A DNA stretch of 64,000 nt from Mesorhizobium sp. LSHC420B00 (GCF_000503055.1 NZ_AYVY01000002.1:297379-361378); one strand, 5' to 3'. Positions 1 through 11,125 are shown, counted from the stretch's first letter. The notes: generated by a model from the sequence alone, not told the origin. Numbers and translations are program-made.

Positions 1-39
1 CCCGAGGGGAGAAGAGATCGCCAACGCTGGTGCCCGCCT

Positions 40-115
40 CCTCTCCCCTCGGGGAGAGGTCGGATTGCCCCGAATTGCCCTTCGCAATTCGGTTGGCAAT
101 CCGGGTGAGGGGGCG
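40..115. repeat. RIME-like palindromic intergenic repeat
   Basis: Nested inverted repeats fill this stretch. CCTCTCCCC at 40-48 pairs with GGGGAGAGG at 51-59 over a 2-nt loop. GGATTGCC at 62-69 pairs with GGCAATCC at 95-102, enclosing CCGAATTGC at 70-78 with GCAATTCGG at 84-92. The mix of short GC-rich palindromes around GGGGAGAGG and GCAATCC is typical of the mosaic intergenic repeats of Rhizobiales. It lies downstream of the minus-strand GFA gene and may serve as its transcript end. Positions 1-39 and 116-152 repeat the same vocabulary but hold no gene I can support. Confidence 0.65.
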
Positions 116-152
116 CTTGCCCATACGCGATAGCGAACGGGGAGAAGAAACG

Positions 153-650
153 CTAATCCACCCACATCCCGGTTCGTTTGTGCCAGTCGGCGATCGACTC
201 TTCCGGGTAGACATCGAAGACCTTGTCGCCCTTGCCGATATCGGGCTCGACCCAGTTCGCCTTGTATTTCAGCATCAGATGCACCTTCTCCGGCGGCTTC
301 GGCAGGTTTGTGTCGATTGCCGAGGCAAACGGATGCACCAGCTCCGGCCAGGTTGGATCGTAGAGCCAGAGTGCCGTCCCGCATTTCGTGCAGAAGTTCC
401 GTTCGCCCGTCGAGATCTCGCGTTGCGGGTGCTCGTCGTCCTCGATCTCGGCCCGGTAGACGCCGAGGTGGCGCTTGCCCTCGATTTTCAGCGTCTCGTA
501 ATCGGCGCCGAGATTGATGGCGAAACCGCCGCCGCCCTGCTGCTTGCGGCAGATCGAGCAGTAGCACAGCATGAACGGCACCGGCGTGTGGCTTTCCACC
601 TCGAAACGCACGGCATTGCACCGGCAGGACCCTTTGAGCAGAAGCGGCAT
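153..650 (-). CDS. GFA family (glutathione-dependent formaldehyde-activating-like) protein, 165 aa
   Basis: Small Cys-rich zinc protein of the GFA/CENP-V fold. Visible motifs are GSCRC near residue 7, CYCSICRKQ near residue 30 and CTKCG about two thirds along, which together form the expected structural and catalytic zinc sites. I start it at 650 (MPLLLKGSCRC) because the family begins just before the first Cys pair; the same frame stays open upstream to 947, but that part is antisense to the TfoX-like gene. GFA proteins are often annotated as formaldehyde-activating enzymes, though most members have no proven substrate. A second family member lies at 55514-55912. Confidence 0.85.
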   Translation of the reverse strand: MPLLLKGSCRCNAVRFEVESHTPVPFMLCYCSICRKQQGGGGFAINLGADYETLKIEGKRHLGVYRAEIEDDEHPQREISTGERNFCTKCGTALWLYDPTWPELVHPFASAIDTNLPKPPEKVHLMLKYKANWVEPDIGKGDKVFDVYPEESIADWHKRTGMWVD

Positions 651-740
651 GAAAAACTCCGATGAAACTGATTCTGAACTTGTCAGGATGGTGCCGGTAG
701 CGGCGATGACAAGGGGAAATCCCGGTGACATGATCGCGCC

Positions 741-1064
741 ATGGACAACGAGCGCATAGAAGAGCTTTTCGAAGGCCTCGGCCCGGTCAGCATCCGCAAG
801 CTGTTCGGCGGCAAGGGCATCTATTTCGATGGCGTCATCGTCGCCATTGTCATCCGTGGCGAATTGATGCTGAAGGCCGACGCCGAAAGCGCCCCGGATT
901 TCGAAGCGGCCGGCTGCCGGCAATGGACCTATACCGGCTCGCGCCACGGAAAGCTGGTGTCGATGCCCTATTGGAGCGTTCCCGACAGCGCTTTCGACGA
1001 CCCCGACGAGATGGCGATCTGGGCGCGCCGCGCCTACGAGGCAGGACGGCGCGCCGGCAAATAG
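741..1064 (+). CDS. TfoX/Sxy N-terminal domain protein, 107 aa
   Basis: Single TfoX N-terminal domain: residues 12-30 (PVSIRKLFGGKGIYFDG) carry the family pattern of a small mixed alpha/beta domain, followed by a W-x-Y segment near 63 and a helical C-terminus. In gamma-proteobacteria TfoX/Sxy activates competence with CRP, but stand-alone N-terminal domains like this are widespread in rhizobia and their role is unknown. It is divergent from the GFA gene (90 bp between starts) and convergent with the PfkB kinase gene. Confidence 0.8.
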   Translation: MDNERIEELFEGLGPVSIRKLFGGKGIYFDGVIVAIVIRGELMLKADAESAPDFEAAGCRQWTYTGSRHGKLVSMPYWSVPDSAFDDPDEMAIWARRAYEAGRRAGK

Positions 1065-1098
1065 GCTGCGTCATGCTTCGGCAATTCTGGGCCGCATT

Positions 1099-2040
1099 TC
1101 ACGCCAGGTCCCGCGCCTCGGGCACGAGCGCCAGCGCCTCGGCAAAGCCGGCACCGCTGAAGGCCGCAACAGTATCGGCGCTCTCGACGGCGAGCATAGA
1201 TACGGCAACGCCTTCGCGCAGTGCCGCGCGCAGCGTCAGGCCGCGCAGCCGGGCGGCGATCGTGGCACCTGCCAGCGCGTCGCCGGCGCCGCTCATATCC
1301 GCCCGCTTGTGTATCGGCGGTGGCAGGATCGAAAATGCGCCGGTTTCGTCGAAACCGAGCACTGGATCATCGCCGGCGGTCACCACGCCGCTTTTCAGAC
1401 CGGCGCGTCTCAGGCCGTCGACGATGCCTTGATCATCAGCATCGATGTCGACGCCGGCGAGCACGCCGGCCTCGTGCCGGTTCATGAAGGCGAGTGCCAG
1501 AAGGTTAAGCACCGGCGTCAGCCGCGCCGCTTTGCTGGGCGAGACGGCAAGCGCAAACACCGGCTTGCCGGCGGCGAGAGCAGCCAGCCGCTCCACCGCG
1601 GAAGACGGCAGGTTGGCGTCGCACAACACCGCGTCGGCTGAATCGATCGCTTCGCGCACCTTGGCGCGGCGGATCTGCTTGGGAAGCGCCAGCTCGTAGA
1701 GCACCATGTCGGCAAGGCCGGCGATCAGCCTGCCGTCGCTATCGACCAGCATCGTATGGCTTGGCGTCGCGCGGTCGAGGAACACCGCCGACAAATCGGC
1801 AATGCCGGCCTCGGTGACGGCGCGTAAAACCGTGTCGCCCGGGGCATCGCCGCCGCGCACCGAAAGCAGCGAGGCCGAGACGCCGCGCCGCACCGCACAG
1901 CGCAAGGCGTTGAAGGCGGCGCCGCCGACATGCTCGCGCATCGTGCCGGGGTTGGAAGCGGCCGGCACGAAGGCGCCGGCAACCCGGCCGCGCCGCTCGA
2001 TATAGGCGCCACCCACGGCCAGGATCGTCGGGGATTTCAT
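1099..2040 (-). CDS. PfkB family carbohydrate/nucleoside kinase
   Basis: Ribokinase-like sugar kinase of about 313 aa. The N-terminus has the GG-x(2)-FN substrate-side motif (HVGGAAFNAL) and the C-terminus has the PfkB signature DMSGAGDALAGA with the catalytic Asp in GAGD. The N-terminal SNPGTMREHVGG stretch resembles pseudouridine kinases (PsuK), but no pseudouridine-5'-phosphate glycosidase gene is nearby, so the substrate is open. Start taken at 2040 (second of two adjacent Met codons; 2043 is equally possible). The frame continues to 2136, but that leader lacks family similarity. Confidence 0.82.
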   Translation of the reverse strand: MKSPTILAVGGAYIERRGRVAGAFVPAASNPGTMREHVGGAAFNALRCAVRRGVSASLLSVRGGDAPGDTVLRAVTEAGIADLSAVFLDRATPSHTMLVDSDGRLIAGLADMVLYELALPKQIRRAKVREAIDSADAVLCDANLPSSAVERLAALAAGKPVFALAVSPSKAARLTPVLNLLALAFMNRHEAGVLAGVDIDADDQGIVDGLRRAGLKSGVVTAGDDPVLGFDETGAFSILPPPIHKRADMSGAGDALAGATIAARLRGLTLRAALREGVAVSMLAVESADTVAAFSGAGFAEALALVPEARDLA

Positions 2041-2235
2041 CATGCCGGCAAAATGCCCTTTGCTGTTGCCCGGGAGGAGACTAGGTCGCCGGGCGGAACC
2101 CTGCAATCGCGGGAGCGATTCGGATGGTGACGGCAACGGCGCCGCATGCGAGGCGGGATACGTCCGGAAGCAAAATTGCGAAACAAAAATAGAACAAATA
2201 TGGATATCAGTTATTTTTCAAACCCTTGGGGCTCA

Positions 2236-2264
2236 TTGACAAATGAGAACAAACGAGGTACATT
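2236..2264 (+). promoter_or_regulatory. recA promoter with SOS-like operator
   Basis: A -35 hexamer TTGACA (2236-2241) is followed by a 17-nt spacer and a -10 TACATT (2259-2264). Inside the spacer, GAAC-N7-GTAC (2247-2261) matches the alphaproteobacterial LexA site (direct repeat GAAC-N7-GAAC, that is GTTC-N7-GTTC on the other strand) with one mismatch. LexA bound here would block RNA polymerase, which fits SOS induction of recA. Promoter and box are read directly; LexA control is inference from the known alphaproteobacterial consensus. Confidence 0.68.
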
Positions 2265-2320
2265 CTTTTAAGGATTGCGGGATTGTCCGGCCTCCATTGA
2301 CGACCACGGGGTGATGTATC

Positions 2321-3418
<1,098 letters not shown>

Positions 3419-3498
3419 GAAAAGCGACGCCTCCCGGAGCGTCAGCCAGGTTTGGATTTGATGTTTTGATTTTGAGTTTGCGTAATCGGTACATTTTG

Positions 3499-3523
3499 AA
3501 CCGCCGGCCCCGTGCCGGCGGTT
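3499..3523 (+). terminator. Inverted repeat after recA
   Basis: AACCGCCGG (3499-3507) pairs perfectly with CCGGCGGTT (3515-3523) over a 7-nt loop. The following bases are only weakly T-rich, so it is either a poor intrinsic terminator for recA or part of the alaS leader. A second short stem (CCGCCG at 3639-3644 with CGGCGG at 3650-3655) lies just upstream of the alaS start. Confidence 0.45.
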
Positions 3524-3677
3524 GGCGTTTGACGGCGAGTCAGACGCATTTCAAAGCGCCGGTGAAAGCCGGGATTTGAGCCCATTTGGTGTTTCTGGAC
3601 AGGCTGCGGTGCGACCGCTAAAAGGCCATGTCTATTTTCCGCCGGCAGCCGGCGGTTCTCTCGAAAAGGCAGTATAC

Positions 3678-6344
3678 ATGAGTGGCGTCAACGAGATCCG
3701 GTCGGCATTTCTCGACTATTTTCGCAAGGAAGGTCACGAGGTCGTCGCGTCGAGCCCGCTGGTGCCGCGCAACGACCCGACGCTGATGTTCACCAATGCC
3801 GGCATGGTGCAGTTCAAGAACGTTTTCACCGGTCTGGAGAAGCGGCCCTATTCGCGTGCGACGACTGCCCAGAAGAGTGTTCGTGCCGGCGGCAAGCACA
3901 ACGACCTCGACAATGTCGGCTACACCGCGCGACACCTGACCTTCTTCGAGATGCTCGGCAATTTCTCCTTCGGCGATTATTTCAAGGAGCGCGCCATAGA
4001 GCTTGCCTGGAACCTGATCACCAGGGAGTTCGGGCTGAAGAAGGACAAGCTGCTGGTCACCGTCTATCACAACGACGACGAGGCCGCCTCCTACTGGAAG
4101 AAGATCGCCGGTCTTTCCGACGATCGCATCATCCGCATCGCGACCTCGGACAATTTCTGGGCAATGGGCGACACCGGACCGTGCGGGCCGTGTTCGGAGA
4201 TATTCATCGACCGTGGCGAGCACATCTGGGGTGGCCCTCCCGGCAGTCCCGAGGAGGATGGCGACCGTTTCCTCGAATTCTGGAACCTGGTGTTCATGCA
4301 GTATGAACAGGTGACGAAGGACGAGCGCGTCGACCTGCCGCGTCCGTCGATCGACACGGGCATGGGCCTCGAGCGCATGGCCTCCATCCTGCAAGGGGTT
4401 GAAAGCGTCTTCGAGACCGACCTGTTCCGCCACCTGATCGACGCTGCGTCGTCGGCGCTTGGCCGCGGTCCGGATGCGGACACCGTCGCATCGTTCCGCG
4501 TCATCGCCGACCACTTGCGTTCGTCCTGCTTCCTGGTCGCCGACGGTGTGCTGCCGTCCAACGAAGGGCGGGGCTACGTGCTTCGTCGCATCATGCGCCG
4601 CGCCATGCGCCACGCGCAGTTGCTCGGCTCGAATGAGCCGCTGATGTGGAAGCTGGTGCCGGCGCTGGTCCGCGAGATGAGCCAAGCCTACCCGGAACTG
4701 GTGCGCGGCGAGCAGATGATCACCGAGACGCTGAAGCTTGAGGAAACTCGTTTCCGCAAGACGCTGGTGCGAGGCTTGGGCTTGCTTTCGGAGGCGACGG
4801 AAAAGTTGGTCTCCGGCGACATGCTGGATGGCGAGACAGCGTTCAAGCTCTACGACACCTATGGCTTTCCGCTCGATCTGACGCAGGACGCGCTGCGCCA
4901 GCGCAACATCTCGGTCAACCTTGCCGGCTTCACCGAGGCGATGGAGCGGCAGAAGACGGAGGCGCGCAAAAGCTGGGCTGGTTCCGGTGAGGCCGCAACC
5001 GAAACGGTATGGTTCGCGGTGCGTGAGGAGAACGGCGCCACCGAATTCCTGGGCTATGAGACCGAGCAGGCGGAAGGCCTCGTCCAGGCGCTGGTCAGGG
5101 ACGGCAAGACCGTCGACAGTGCCGGCAAAGGCGACGCCGTTGCCGTGGTTGTCAACCAGACGCCGTTCTATGGCGAGTCCGGTGGCCAGATGGGCGATAC
5201 CGGCGTCATTTCAGGCGACGGGTTCTCGATCGAGATATCCGATACGCAGAAGAAGGCCGATGGGCTTTTCGTCCATGTCGGCAAGGTGGCCAACGGTACG
5301 GTCAAGACGGGCGCGACCGTCGAGCTGAGGGTGGACCACGCGCGCCGCTCCAGGCTGCGCGCGAACCATTCCGCCACGCATCTGATCCATGAGGCGCTGC
5401 GCGAGGTGCTGGGTACCCATGTGGCGCAGAAGGGCTCACTGGTCGCGCCCGAGCGTCTGCGCTTCGACATCTCCCACAACAAGCCGATCTCGCCGGACGA
5501 GCTCGAAGAGGTCGAGCGCATGGCAAACGAAATCGTCGTTCAGAATAGCCCTGTAACCACGCGCCTGATGTCGGTCGACGACGCCATTGCCGAAGGCGCC
5601 ATGGCGCTGTTTGGCGAGAAATATGGCGATGAAGTGCGCGTCGTTTCGATGGGCACGGGCCTGCATGGCGCCAAGGCCAACCGGCCCTATTCGGTCGAGC
5701 TATGCGGCGGCACCCATGTCAGGGCGACCGGCGATATCGGCCTGGTGCGCATCGTGTCCGACAGCGCGGTCGCTGCCGGCGTGCGCCGCATCGAGGCGTT
5801 GACCGGCGAGGCGGCCAGAAAGCATCTCGACGAGCAGGACAAGCGGCTGAAGGCGGCCGCCGCCGCGCTGAAGATTTCGCCGGCCGATGTGCCGGCCCGC
5901 GTCGAGGCACTGCTCGACGAGCGCAAGAAGCTCGAAAAGGAGCTGACCGAGGCGCGCAAGAAACTGGCGCTCGGCGATCGCTCGCCAGCCGGTGTGCCTG
6001 CGGAAAACGAAACGATTGCCGGTGTCGGTTTTCTCGGCAAGGCGGTATCGGGCGTCTCGCCAAAGGATTTGAAGCCGCTGGCCGATGCCGGCAAGAAGTC
6101 GCTCGGCTCCGGCGTCGTCGTCTTTGTCGGCGCCGGCGAGGACAACAAGGCGAGCGTCGTCGTCGCGGTCACCGATGATCTGACCGGCCGCTTCAGCGCA
6201 ATCGATCTGGTGCGCGTCGCGTCCGCGGCATTGGGCGGGCAGGGCGGCGGCGGTCGACCCGATATGGCCCAGGCCGGCGGCCCGGACGGCTCGAAGGCCG
6301 AAGACGCGATCGCTGCGGTGAAAGCGGCTCTCGAGACGGCGTGA
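3678..6344 (+). CDS. alaS: Alanine--tRNA ligase
   Basis: Class II synthetase that charges tRNA(Ala), 888 aa. The N-terminal catalytic core starts [15 protein letters not shown]; the editing domain holds HSATH at residues 564-568 and CGGTH at 676-680, the four zinc/editing ligands; the C-terminal DHHA1 domain ends in the Gly-rich [16 protein letters not shown]. The frame is open back to 3522, but the family N-terminus begins at 3678 and the intervening 52 codons look like leader sequence. Confidence 0.98.
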   Translation: MSGVNEIRSAFLDYFRKEGHEVVASSPLVPRNDPTLMFTNAGMVQFKNVFTGLEKRPYSRATTAQKSVRAGGKHNDLDNVGYTARHLTFFEMLGNFSFGDYFKERAIELAWNLITREFGLKKDKLLVTVYHNDDEAASYWKKIAGLSDDRIIRIATSDNFWAMGDTGPCGPCSEIFIDRGEHIWGGPPGSPEEDGDRFLEFWNLVFMQYEQVTKDERVDLPRPSIDTGMGLERMASILQGVESVFETDLFRHLIDAASSALGRGPDADTVASFRVIADHLRSSCFLVADGVLPSNEGRGYVLRRIMRRAMRHAQLLGSNEPLMWKLVPALVREMSQAYPELVRGEQMITETLKLEETRFRKTLVRGLGLLSEATEKLVSGDMLDGETAFKLYDTYGFPLDLTQDALRQRNISVNLAGFTEAMERQKTEARKSWAGSGEAATETVWFAVREENGATEFLGYETEQAEGLVQALVRDGKTVDSAGKGDAVAVVVNQTPFYGESGGQMGDTGVISGDGFSIEISDTQKKADGLFVHVGKVANGTVKTGATVELRVDHARRSRLRANHSATHLIHEALREVLGTHVAQKGSLVAPERLRFDISHNKPISPDELEEVERMANEIVVQNSPVTTRLMSVDDAIAEGAMALFGEKYGDEVRVVSMGTGLHGAKANRPYSVELCGGTHVRATGDIGLVRIVSDSAVAAGVRRIEALTGEAARKHLDEQDKRLKAAAAALKISPADVPARVEALLDERKKLEKELTEARKKLALGDRSPAGVPAENETIAGVGFLGKAVSGVSPKDLKPLADAGKKSLGSGVVVFVGAGEDNKASVVVAVTDDLTGRFSAIDLVRVASAALGGQGGGGRPDMAQAGGPDGSKAEDAIAAVKAALETA

Positions 6345-6410
6345 ACCTGCACCGGGGGCGGGCACGGCCGAAATGGCGCGCCGCCCAGCGGACATCCTTG
6401 AGGGCCTGAT

Positions 6411-7205
6411 ATGCCGACGCTGACGATGTATCAGGTCGACGCCTTTGCCGAACAGGCCTTCCAGGGCAACCCTGCCGCCGTTCTCCTTTTGGAGGAGTGG
6501 CTGCCGGAGCAGGTAATGCAGGCCATCGCCAACGAAAACAATCTTGCCGAAACGGCGTTTGTGCGGGCGAATGGCAAAGGTTGGGATTTGCGCTGGTTCA
6601 CGCCGGTCCATGAAGTCGACTTCTGCGGCCATGCCACTCTTGCGGCCGCCCATGTGCTGACCACGGAATACAGTGGTCAGGGCGAAATGGCCTTCGCCAC
6701 CCGGGTGGGCGAGTTGCGGGTTTCCCAGCGGGAAGGGGCCTATCAGCTCGATCTGCCGTGTTTTCCGCCGCAGCCCGTCGAGGAAGAGCTGAAGTCGGCG
6801 CTGCAAGCGATATTGTCTCAGCGGACGGTTGCGGGCTTCCGCAATTTCGAGAACCTGTTTGTCGAGCTTGCCGACGAGACAAGCGTGCGATCTTTCGTTC
6901 CCGATCTGCTCAGGATCGGACGTTTTCATCCTCTCGGCTTGGTCATTACCGCGCCTGGGCAGGCCCATGATTTCGTCTCGCGTTATTTCGTGCCCGGAGC
7001 AGGCATTCCCGAGGATCCGGTAACCGGCTCCATTCATGCGACGCTGGTGCCTTACTGGGCTGAAAAACTCGGCAAGACGCATCTGTCGGCATTCCAATAC
7101 TCGCAACGCGGCGGGCACTTGCTATGCGAGCTGGCCGGAGATCGCGTGCTGATCACAGGCCGTGCGAAGACCTTTATGAAGGCGGAGATCTACCTTCCCG
7201 ATTGA
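6411..7205 (+). CDS. PhzF family isomerase-like protein
   Basis: Full-length member (264 aa) of the PhzF/diaminopimelate-epimerase fold. The N-terminus carries the family pattern QVDAFAEQAFQGNPAAV, the catalytic Glu sits in NNLAETAF near residue 47, and the second half has GIPEDPVTGSIH, the conserved substrate-pocket loop. PhzF itself isomerises an anthranilate derivative in phenazine synthesis, but no phenazine genes are present; most such proteins have unknown substrates. It lies 66 bp after alaS and may be co-transcribed with it. Confidence 0.88.
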   Translation: MPTLTMYQVDAFAEQAFQGNPAAVLLLEEWLPEQVMQAIANENNLAETAFVRANGKGWDLRWFTPVHEVDFCGHATLAAAHVLTTEYSGQGEMAFATRVGELRVSQREGAYQLDLPCFPPQPVEEELKSALQAILSQRTVAGFRNFENLFVELADETSVRSFVPDLLRIGRFHPLGLVITAPGQAHDFVSRYFVPGAGIPEDPVTGSIHATLVPYWAEKLGKTHLSAFQYSQRGGHLLCELAGDRVLITGRAKTFMKAEIYLPD

Positions 7206-7237
7206 GCGGTATTTCGCAGTGGGTCGCCTTCGGCGAA

Positions 7238-7430
7238 GCTGCCGATCTCCCCCTTTGCGGGGGAGATGGCAGGGCAGAGGGGGGTGCTGTCCCTCCGACT
7301 GTCAGCCCAATCGGAGCCACGTTCTCAGGCCGTTCCCAATTGGAAAGGATCAGTCGAAGGTTAGCGATCCTTCACACCCCCCTCTGTCCTGCCGGACATC
7401 TCCCCCGCAAGGGGGAGATTGGATGTCACT
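7238..7430. repeat. Composite inverted repeat (RIME-like)
   Basis: Two inverted copies of a palindromic unit face each other. The left unit (about 7243-7288) contains GATCTCCCCC, GGGGGAGAT and GCAGAGGGGGGTG; the right unit (about 7374-7428) contains CACCCCCCTCTG, GGACATCTCCCCC and GGGGGAGATTGG. The middle (7289-7373) is less repetitive. The same units recur at 49199-49360. This accounts for most of the gap between the convergent PhzF-like and GST genes and may act as a bidirectional transcript end. Confidence 0.7.
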
Positions 7431-7478
7431 TCGGCTTTCGCTAATCACCAGAAGGCCTATTGCCGAATGCTTGTCTCC

Positions 7479-8105
7479 TCACTCTGCCTTTTCGGTCTTC
7501 GCAAAACCCGCACGCGCCGCGATGCGCACATACCAATCCTGGATATCGGCAAACTCCGCCAGCAGTTTTCGCCCCTCGGCGACCTTGACGAAATAGCCGA
7601 TGATCGGTGCGGCGTGCAGGTCGGCCAGCGTCAGTTCCGTCCCCAACAGCCAAGGCCCTTCGGCTTTCAGCGAAGACAGCGCCTGCAATGCCGTTCTCGC
7701 CTGCCTCAACCCGTTGGCGATCACGGCTTCGTCGGGCGGCGTTTTTTCCAGCCGCTCGACGGCGACATCCCAGACCATGGCCCTGTAGGCGTAGGCGTCG
7801 AGCAGGCCGGTGATCTGGTTCATGCGTGATCGAGGCCGGGCTTCGACCGGTTGCAGCGCCGGGCCGTCAAAGGCTTCGTCGACATAACGGGCAATCGCGC
7901 CGGTCTCGTAAAGGCGAAAGCCGTCATGCTCGAAGGCTGGGATGCGGCCGAACGGCTGGTGCTCGAAGTACCAGCCGGGAATGCCGTCCGCCGCAAAGAT
8001 GTCGACGGGCACCAGCTCGTAGCCGACGCCCTTTTCCTCGAGCACCAGCCGCACGATGCGCACATAGACGCTGTAGTCCGCGCCGTAGACGACGGGCTTG
8101 TCCAT
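7479..8105 (-). CDS. Glutathione S-transferase family protein
   Basis: Protein of 208 aa with an N-terminal thioredoxin-like domain (DYSVYVRIVRLVLEEKG, then the cis-Pro loop FGRIPAF and the glutathione-contacting ETGAIARY at about 67-74) and an all-helical C-terminal domain with the conserved TLADLHAAP capping motif. The first helix carries Tyr/Ser candidates for thiol activation. The start at 8105 lies 11 bp after the icd stop on the same strand, so it is probably co-transcribed with icd. The substrate is not predictable. Confidence 0.87.
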   Translation of the reverse strand: MDKPVVYGADYSVYVRIVRLVLEEKGVGYELVPVDIFAADGIPGWYFEHQPFGRIPAFEHDGFRLYETGAIARYVDEAFDGPALQPVEARPRSRMNQITGLLDAYAYRAMVWDVAVERLEKTPPDEAVIANGLRQARTALQALSSLKAEGPWLLGTELTLADLHAAPIIGYFVKVAEGRKLLAEFADIQDWYVRIAARAGFAKTEKAE

Positions 8106-8116
8106 GTCGGAGGAGC

Positions 8117-9328
8117 TCAGGCCATCGCCTTCTGCAAATTCTCGTCGATCTTGTCGAGGAAGCCGGTGGTCGAAAGCCATGGCTGGTCGGGACCGATCAG
8201 CAGCGACAGGTCCTTGGTCATGAAGCCGGACTCGACCGTCTGGATGCAGACCCGTTCCAGCGTCTCGGCAAAACGCTTCAGTTCGGCATTGTCGTCGAGC
8301 TTGGCGCGGTGGGCGAGGCCGCGCGTCCAGGCAAAGATCGAGGCGATCGAATTGGTCGAGGTCTCCTCGCCCTTCTGGTGCTGGCGATAGTGGCGGGTGA
8401 CGGTGCCGTGCGCGGCCTCCGCCTCGACGGTCTTGCCGTCCGGCGTCATCAGCACCGAGGTCATCAGGCCGAGCGAGCCGAAGCCTTGCGCCACCGTGTC
8501 CGACTGCACGTCGCCATCATAATTCTTGCAAGCCCAGACATAGCCGCCCGACCATTTCAGGCTGGAGGCCACCATGTCGTCGATCAGCCGGTGCTCGTAC
8601 CAGAGTTTCTTGGCCTTGAACTCGGCTTCGAACTCCGCCTCGTAGACCTCCTGGAAGATATCCTTGAAGCGGCCGTCATAGGCCTTGAGGATGGTGTTCT
8701 TGGTCGACAGGTAGACGGGGTAATTGCGCAGCAGGCCGTAATTCAGCGAGGCGCGGGCGAATTCGCGGATCGACTCGTCGAGATTGTACATGGCCATGGC
8801 GACACCGGCGCCGGGTGCGTCGAAGACGTCGTGCTCGATCACCTGGCCGTCCTCGCCGACGAACTTGATCGTCAGCTTGCCCTTACCGGGAAAGCGGAAG
8901 TCGGTGGCGCGGTACTGGTCGCCGAAGGCGTGGCGGCCGACGATGATCGGCTTGGTCCAGCCGGGCACCAGCCGCGGCACGTTCTTCATAATGATCGGCT
9001 CGCGAAAGATGGTGCCGCCGAGGATGTTGCGGATGGTGCCGTTCGGCGACTTCCACATCTTCTTCAGCTTGAATTCCTCGACGCGCTGCTCGTCGGGCGT
9101 GATCGTCGCGCATTTCACGCCGACGCCGTATTTCTTGATGGCATTGGCCGAATCGATGGTCACCTGGTCGTTGGTGGCGTCGCGGTGCTCGATACCGAGA
9201 TCGTAATATTCGAGCTTGAGGTCGAGATAAGGGTGGATCAGCTTGTCCTTGATGAACTGCCAGATGATGCGGGTCATCTCGTCGCCGTCGAGTTCGACGA
9301 CCGGGTTCGCCACCTTGATCTTCGCCAT
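8117..9328 (-). CDS. icd: Isocitrate dehydrogenase [NADP(+)]
   Basis: TCA-cycle enzyme converting isocitrate to 2-oxoglutarate, CO2 and NADPH. The 403-aa length and the opening [20 protein letters not shown] are typical of the homodimeric eukaryote-like class used by alphaproteobacteria. The metal/substrate segment [19 protein letters not shown] and the cofactor segment [15 protein letters not shown] are intact. The start at 9328 follows family length; the frame is open further upstream. The 206 bp to the divergent TrmJ-like gene should hold the promoters of both. Confidence 0.97.
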   Translation of the reverse strand: MAKIKVANPVVELDGDEMTRIIWQFIKDKLIHPYLDLKLEYYDLGIEHRDATNDQVTIDSANAIKKYGVGVKCATITPDEQRVEEFKLKKMWKSPNGTIRNILGGTIFREPIIMKNVPRLVPGWTKPIIVGRHAFGDQYRATDFRFPGKGKLTIKFVGEDGQVIEHDVFDAPGAGVAMAMYNLDESIREFARASLNYGLLRNYPVYLSTKNTILKAYDGRFKDIFQEVYEAEFEAEFKAKKLWYEHRLIDDMVASSLKWSGGYVWACKNYDGDVQSDTVAQGFGSLGLMTSVLMTPDGKTVEAEAAHGTVTRHYRQHQKGEETSTNSIASIFAWTRGLAHRAKLDDNAELKRFAETLERVCIQTVESGFMTKDLSLLIGPDQPWLSTTGFLDKIDENLQKAMA

Positions 9329-9534
9329 GGAAAGAATGCCTCGCTTTTGGGGAACGGAACGGCCTTGCCCGCACGGCTGCCGGCCCTGGGATGCGGCCCG
9401 TATATCAAAGGCTTTTTGGCCGCGCAAACGGCGAACCGCGCCGTAGTGCCGGCATTCTTTGCGAAAGCTTCATTTTCGCCGCCAAATGTGGCAGGGGACT
9501 GCGAAATGCCGCAAACAGCAGTTCATTGACAACC

Positions 9535-10401
9535 ATGACCGCCACCCAGGATCCCGACAACCCTCTTGCCTCCGGAACGCCTGCGTCCGGACCGGCGATC
9601 ATCCTGGTCGAGCCACAGCTCGGCGAGAACATCGGCATGGTTGCACGCGCCATGGCCAATTTCGGCCTTGCCGAACTGCGCCTCGTCAATCCGCGTGACG
9701 GCTGGCCGAGCGAGAAGGCGCGTGCCGCGGCAAGCCGCGCCGACCATGTCATCGATGCCGTCGAGGTGTTCGACGACCTGGCCTCGGCAGTCGCCGACTT
9801 GAACTTCGTCTTCGCCACCACGGCGCGCGCGCGCGACAATTTCAAACCGGTGCGCGGCCCGGTCGAGGCGGGCAGGGCGCTGCGCGCGCGGCAGCGGGCC
9901 GGCCAGCGCACCGGCATCCTGTTCGGCCGCGAGCGCTTCGGCCTCTATAATGACGAGGTCGGCCTTGCCGACGAGATCATCACCTTCCCCGTCGATCCAG
10001 CCTTCTCCTCGCTCAACATCGCCCAGGCGGCCCTGCTGATGTCCTATGAATGGATGAAGTCCGGCCTGGAAGACGAGACCAGGACCAACTTCTCCGGTCC
10101 CGAAATGCCGCCAGCTGCCAAGGAAGAATTGCACGCCCTGTTTGCGTATCTGGAAGGTGCACTGGAGGCGCGCGGCTATTTCCGCCCGGCACCGAAGAAG
10201 CCGAAGATGGTCGACAATTTGCGCGCAGTGCTGACCCGCCCCGGTTTTGCCGAGCCGGAGCTCAAGGTGCTACGCGGTATTATATCATCGCTGGACAGGT
10301 TCTCGCCGGCCATGCCACGCGGCGATGGATCGCCCGGCGACGATCCAAGGCGGCTCCCGGCGGCCGCGGCACGCGCCGGAAAGGCGAAGGACAAAGACTA
10401 G
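9535..10401 (+). CDS. TrmJ-type RNA 2'-O-methyltransferase (SPOUT family)
   Basis: SpoU/TrmH-like SAM-dependent methyltransferase, 288 aa. The N-terminal SPOUT knot begins AIILVEPQLGENIGMVARAM with the conserved N-x-G-x-x-A-R of motif 1; motif 2 is ILFGRERFGL and motif 3 SSLNIAQAALLMSYE. The helical C-terminal extension is that of TrmJ, which methylates position 32 of tRNAs; assignment to TrmJ rather than another SPOUT subgroup is probable, not certain. Start chosen at 9535 because the family core begins about 20 residues later. Confidence 0.88.
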   Translation: MTATQDPDNPLASGTPASGPAIILVEPQLGENIGMVARAMANFGLAELRLVNPRDGWPSEKARAAASRADHVIDAVEVFDDLASAVADLNFVFATTARARDNFKPVRGPVEAGRALRARQRAGQRTGILFGRERFGLYNDEVGLADEIITFPVDPAFSSLNIAQAALLMSYEWMKSGLEDETRTNFSGPEMPPAAKEELHALFAYLEGALEARGYFRPAPKKPKMVDNLRAVLTRPGFAEPELKVLRGIISSLDRFSPAMPRGDGSPGDDPRRLPAAAARAGKAKDKD

Positions 10402-10468
10402 CCTTCGAGTTACCCATATCTCACCAGTAACCGAATGTTATTTGATGTGATCCATTGTCTGGAAAACG

Positions 10469-11125
10469 ATGGATCCTCGGATGTTTAGCTCGGATATCGG
10501 TCGTCCTCGCTTTTTCTTCTATTCGGCGGCCTTGCTGGTTGCGGAAATCGTGACCTTTGTGCTGTGCGTCGTGCTGACCATCGGCATCGAGGGTTTGGCC
10601 AATTCGAAGCCCGGACCTTCCAGGGAAGGGCTGGCCGCGGCCGTTCTCGTCGCCTCGCTGGTGATTGTTCTGTTCCGCGCGAATTTCGCCTGGCGTCGAA
10701 GCCGCGATGCGCAAGGGTCCGGTTGGATCCTTTGGTCGTATATCGTGTTCTCGACCCTGTTTGCGATTCTGCAGGCCGGCACTGTTCTTGTCGTAAAGTT
10801 CGACGGCGACGAGTCGCATTCCGGCCTTAACCTGCTGGGATTAGCTCTCGTCGGGCTGTGGGCGGTCATCTTGGCGGCCAAGCCGGCGGGCGGTAGCTCT
10901 TCGGATATGGCGTCATCCCTGAGTTTCGACGATTTCGACCCGCCCGGGCCGCTGCGCGGCGCCGCGGCGCCCCATTCAGAGTCGGCCGCCGGCGTGGCGG
11001 CCCTGGCTCCGGCCTATGCCATGCGGGCCGCACCGGTGCCGTCGAACCACCCTGCATCTCACCCTGCATCTCCGGCGAACGGCCGGCCGCGGGCCGGCGG
11101 CTTCGGCAAGCGGGGCCTTGTGTGA
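10469..11125 (+). CDS. DUF805-like inner-membrane protein
   Basis: Membrane protein of 218 aa. Four hydrophobic segments are visible (about 18-43, 53-70, 88-108, 120-136). Between segments 2 and 3 sits RRSRDAQGSGWILW, resembling the DUF805 signature R-R-x(2)-D-x-G-x-S-G-W. The C-terminal 80 residues are Pro/Ala/Ser-rich and probably disordered in the cytoplasm. Function unknown. It stands alone between the TrmJ-like gene and murI, both on the same strand. Confidence 0.65.
   Translation: MDPRMFSSDIGRPRFFFYSAALLVAEIVTFVLCVVLTIGIEGLANSKPGPSREGLAAAVLVASLVIVLFRANFAWRRSRDAQGSGWILWSYIVFSTLFAILQAGTVLVVKFDGDESHSGLNLLGLALVGLWAVILAAKPAGGSSSDMASSLSFDDFDPPGPLRGAAAPHSESAAGVAALAPAYAMRAAPVPSNHPASHPASPANGRPRAGGFGKRGLV

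Noticed and set aside
3522-3677. Possible N-terminal extension of AlaS
   Set aside because: The frame is open, but AlaS proteins start at the MSGVNEIR segment and the upstream region contains hairpins typical of a leader.
5700-7118. Minus-strand open frame of 472 codons opposite alaS and the PhzF-like gene
   Set aside because: Covers two well-identified genes on the other strand and shows no domain.
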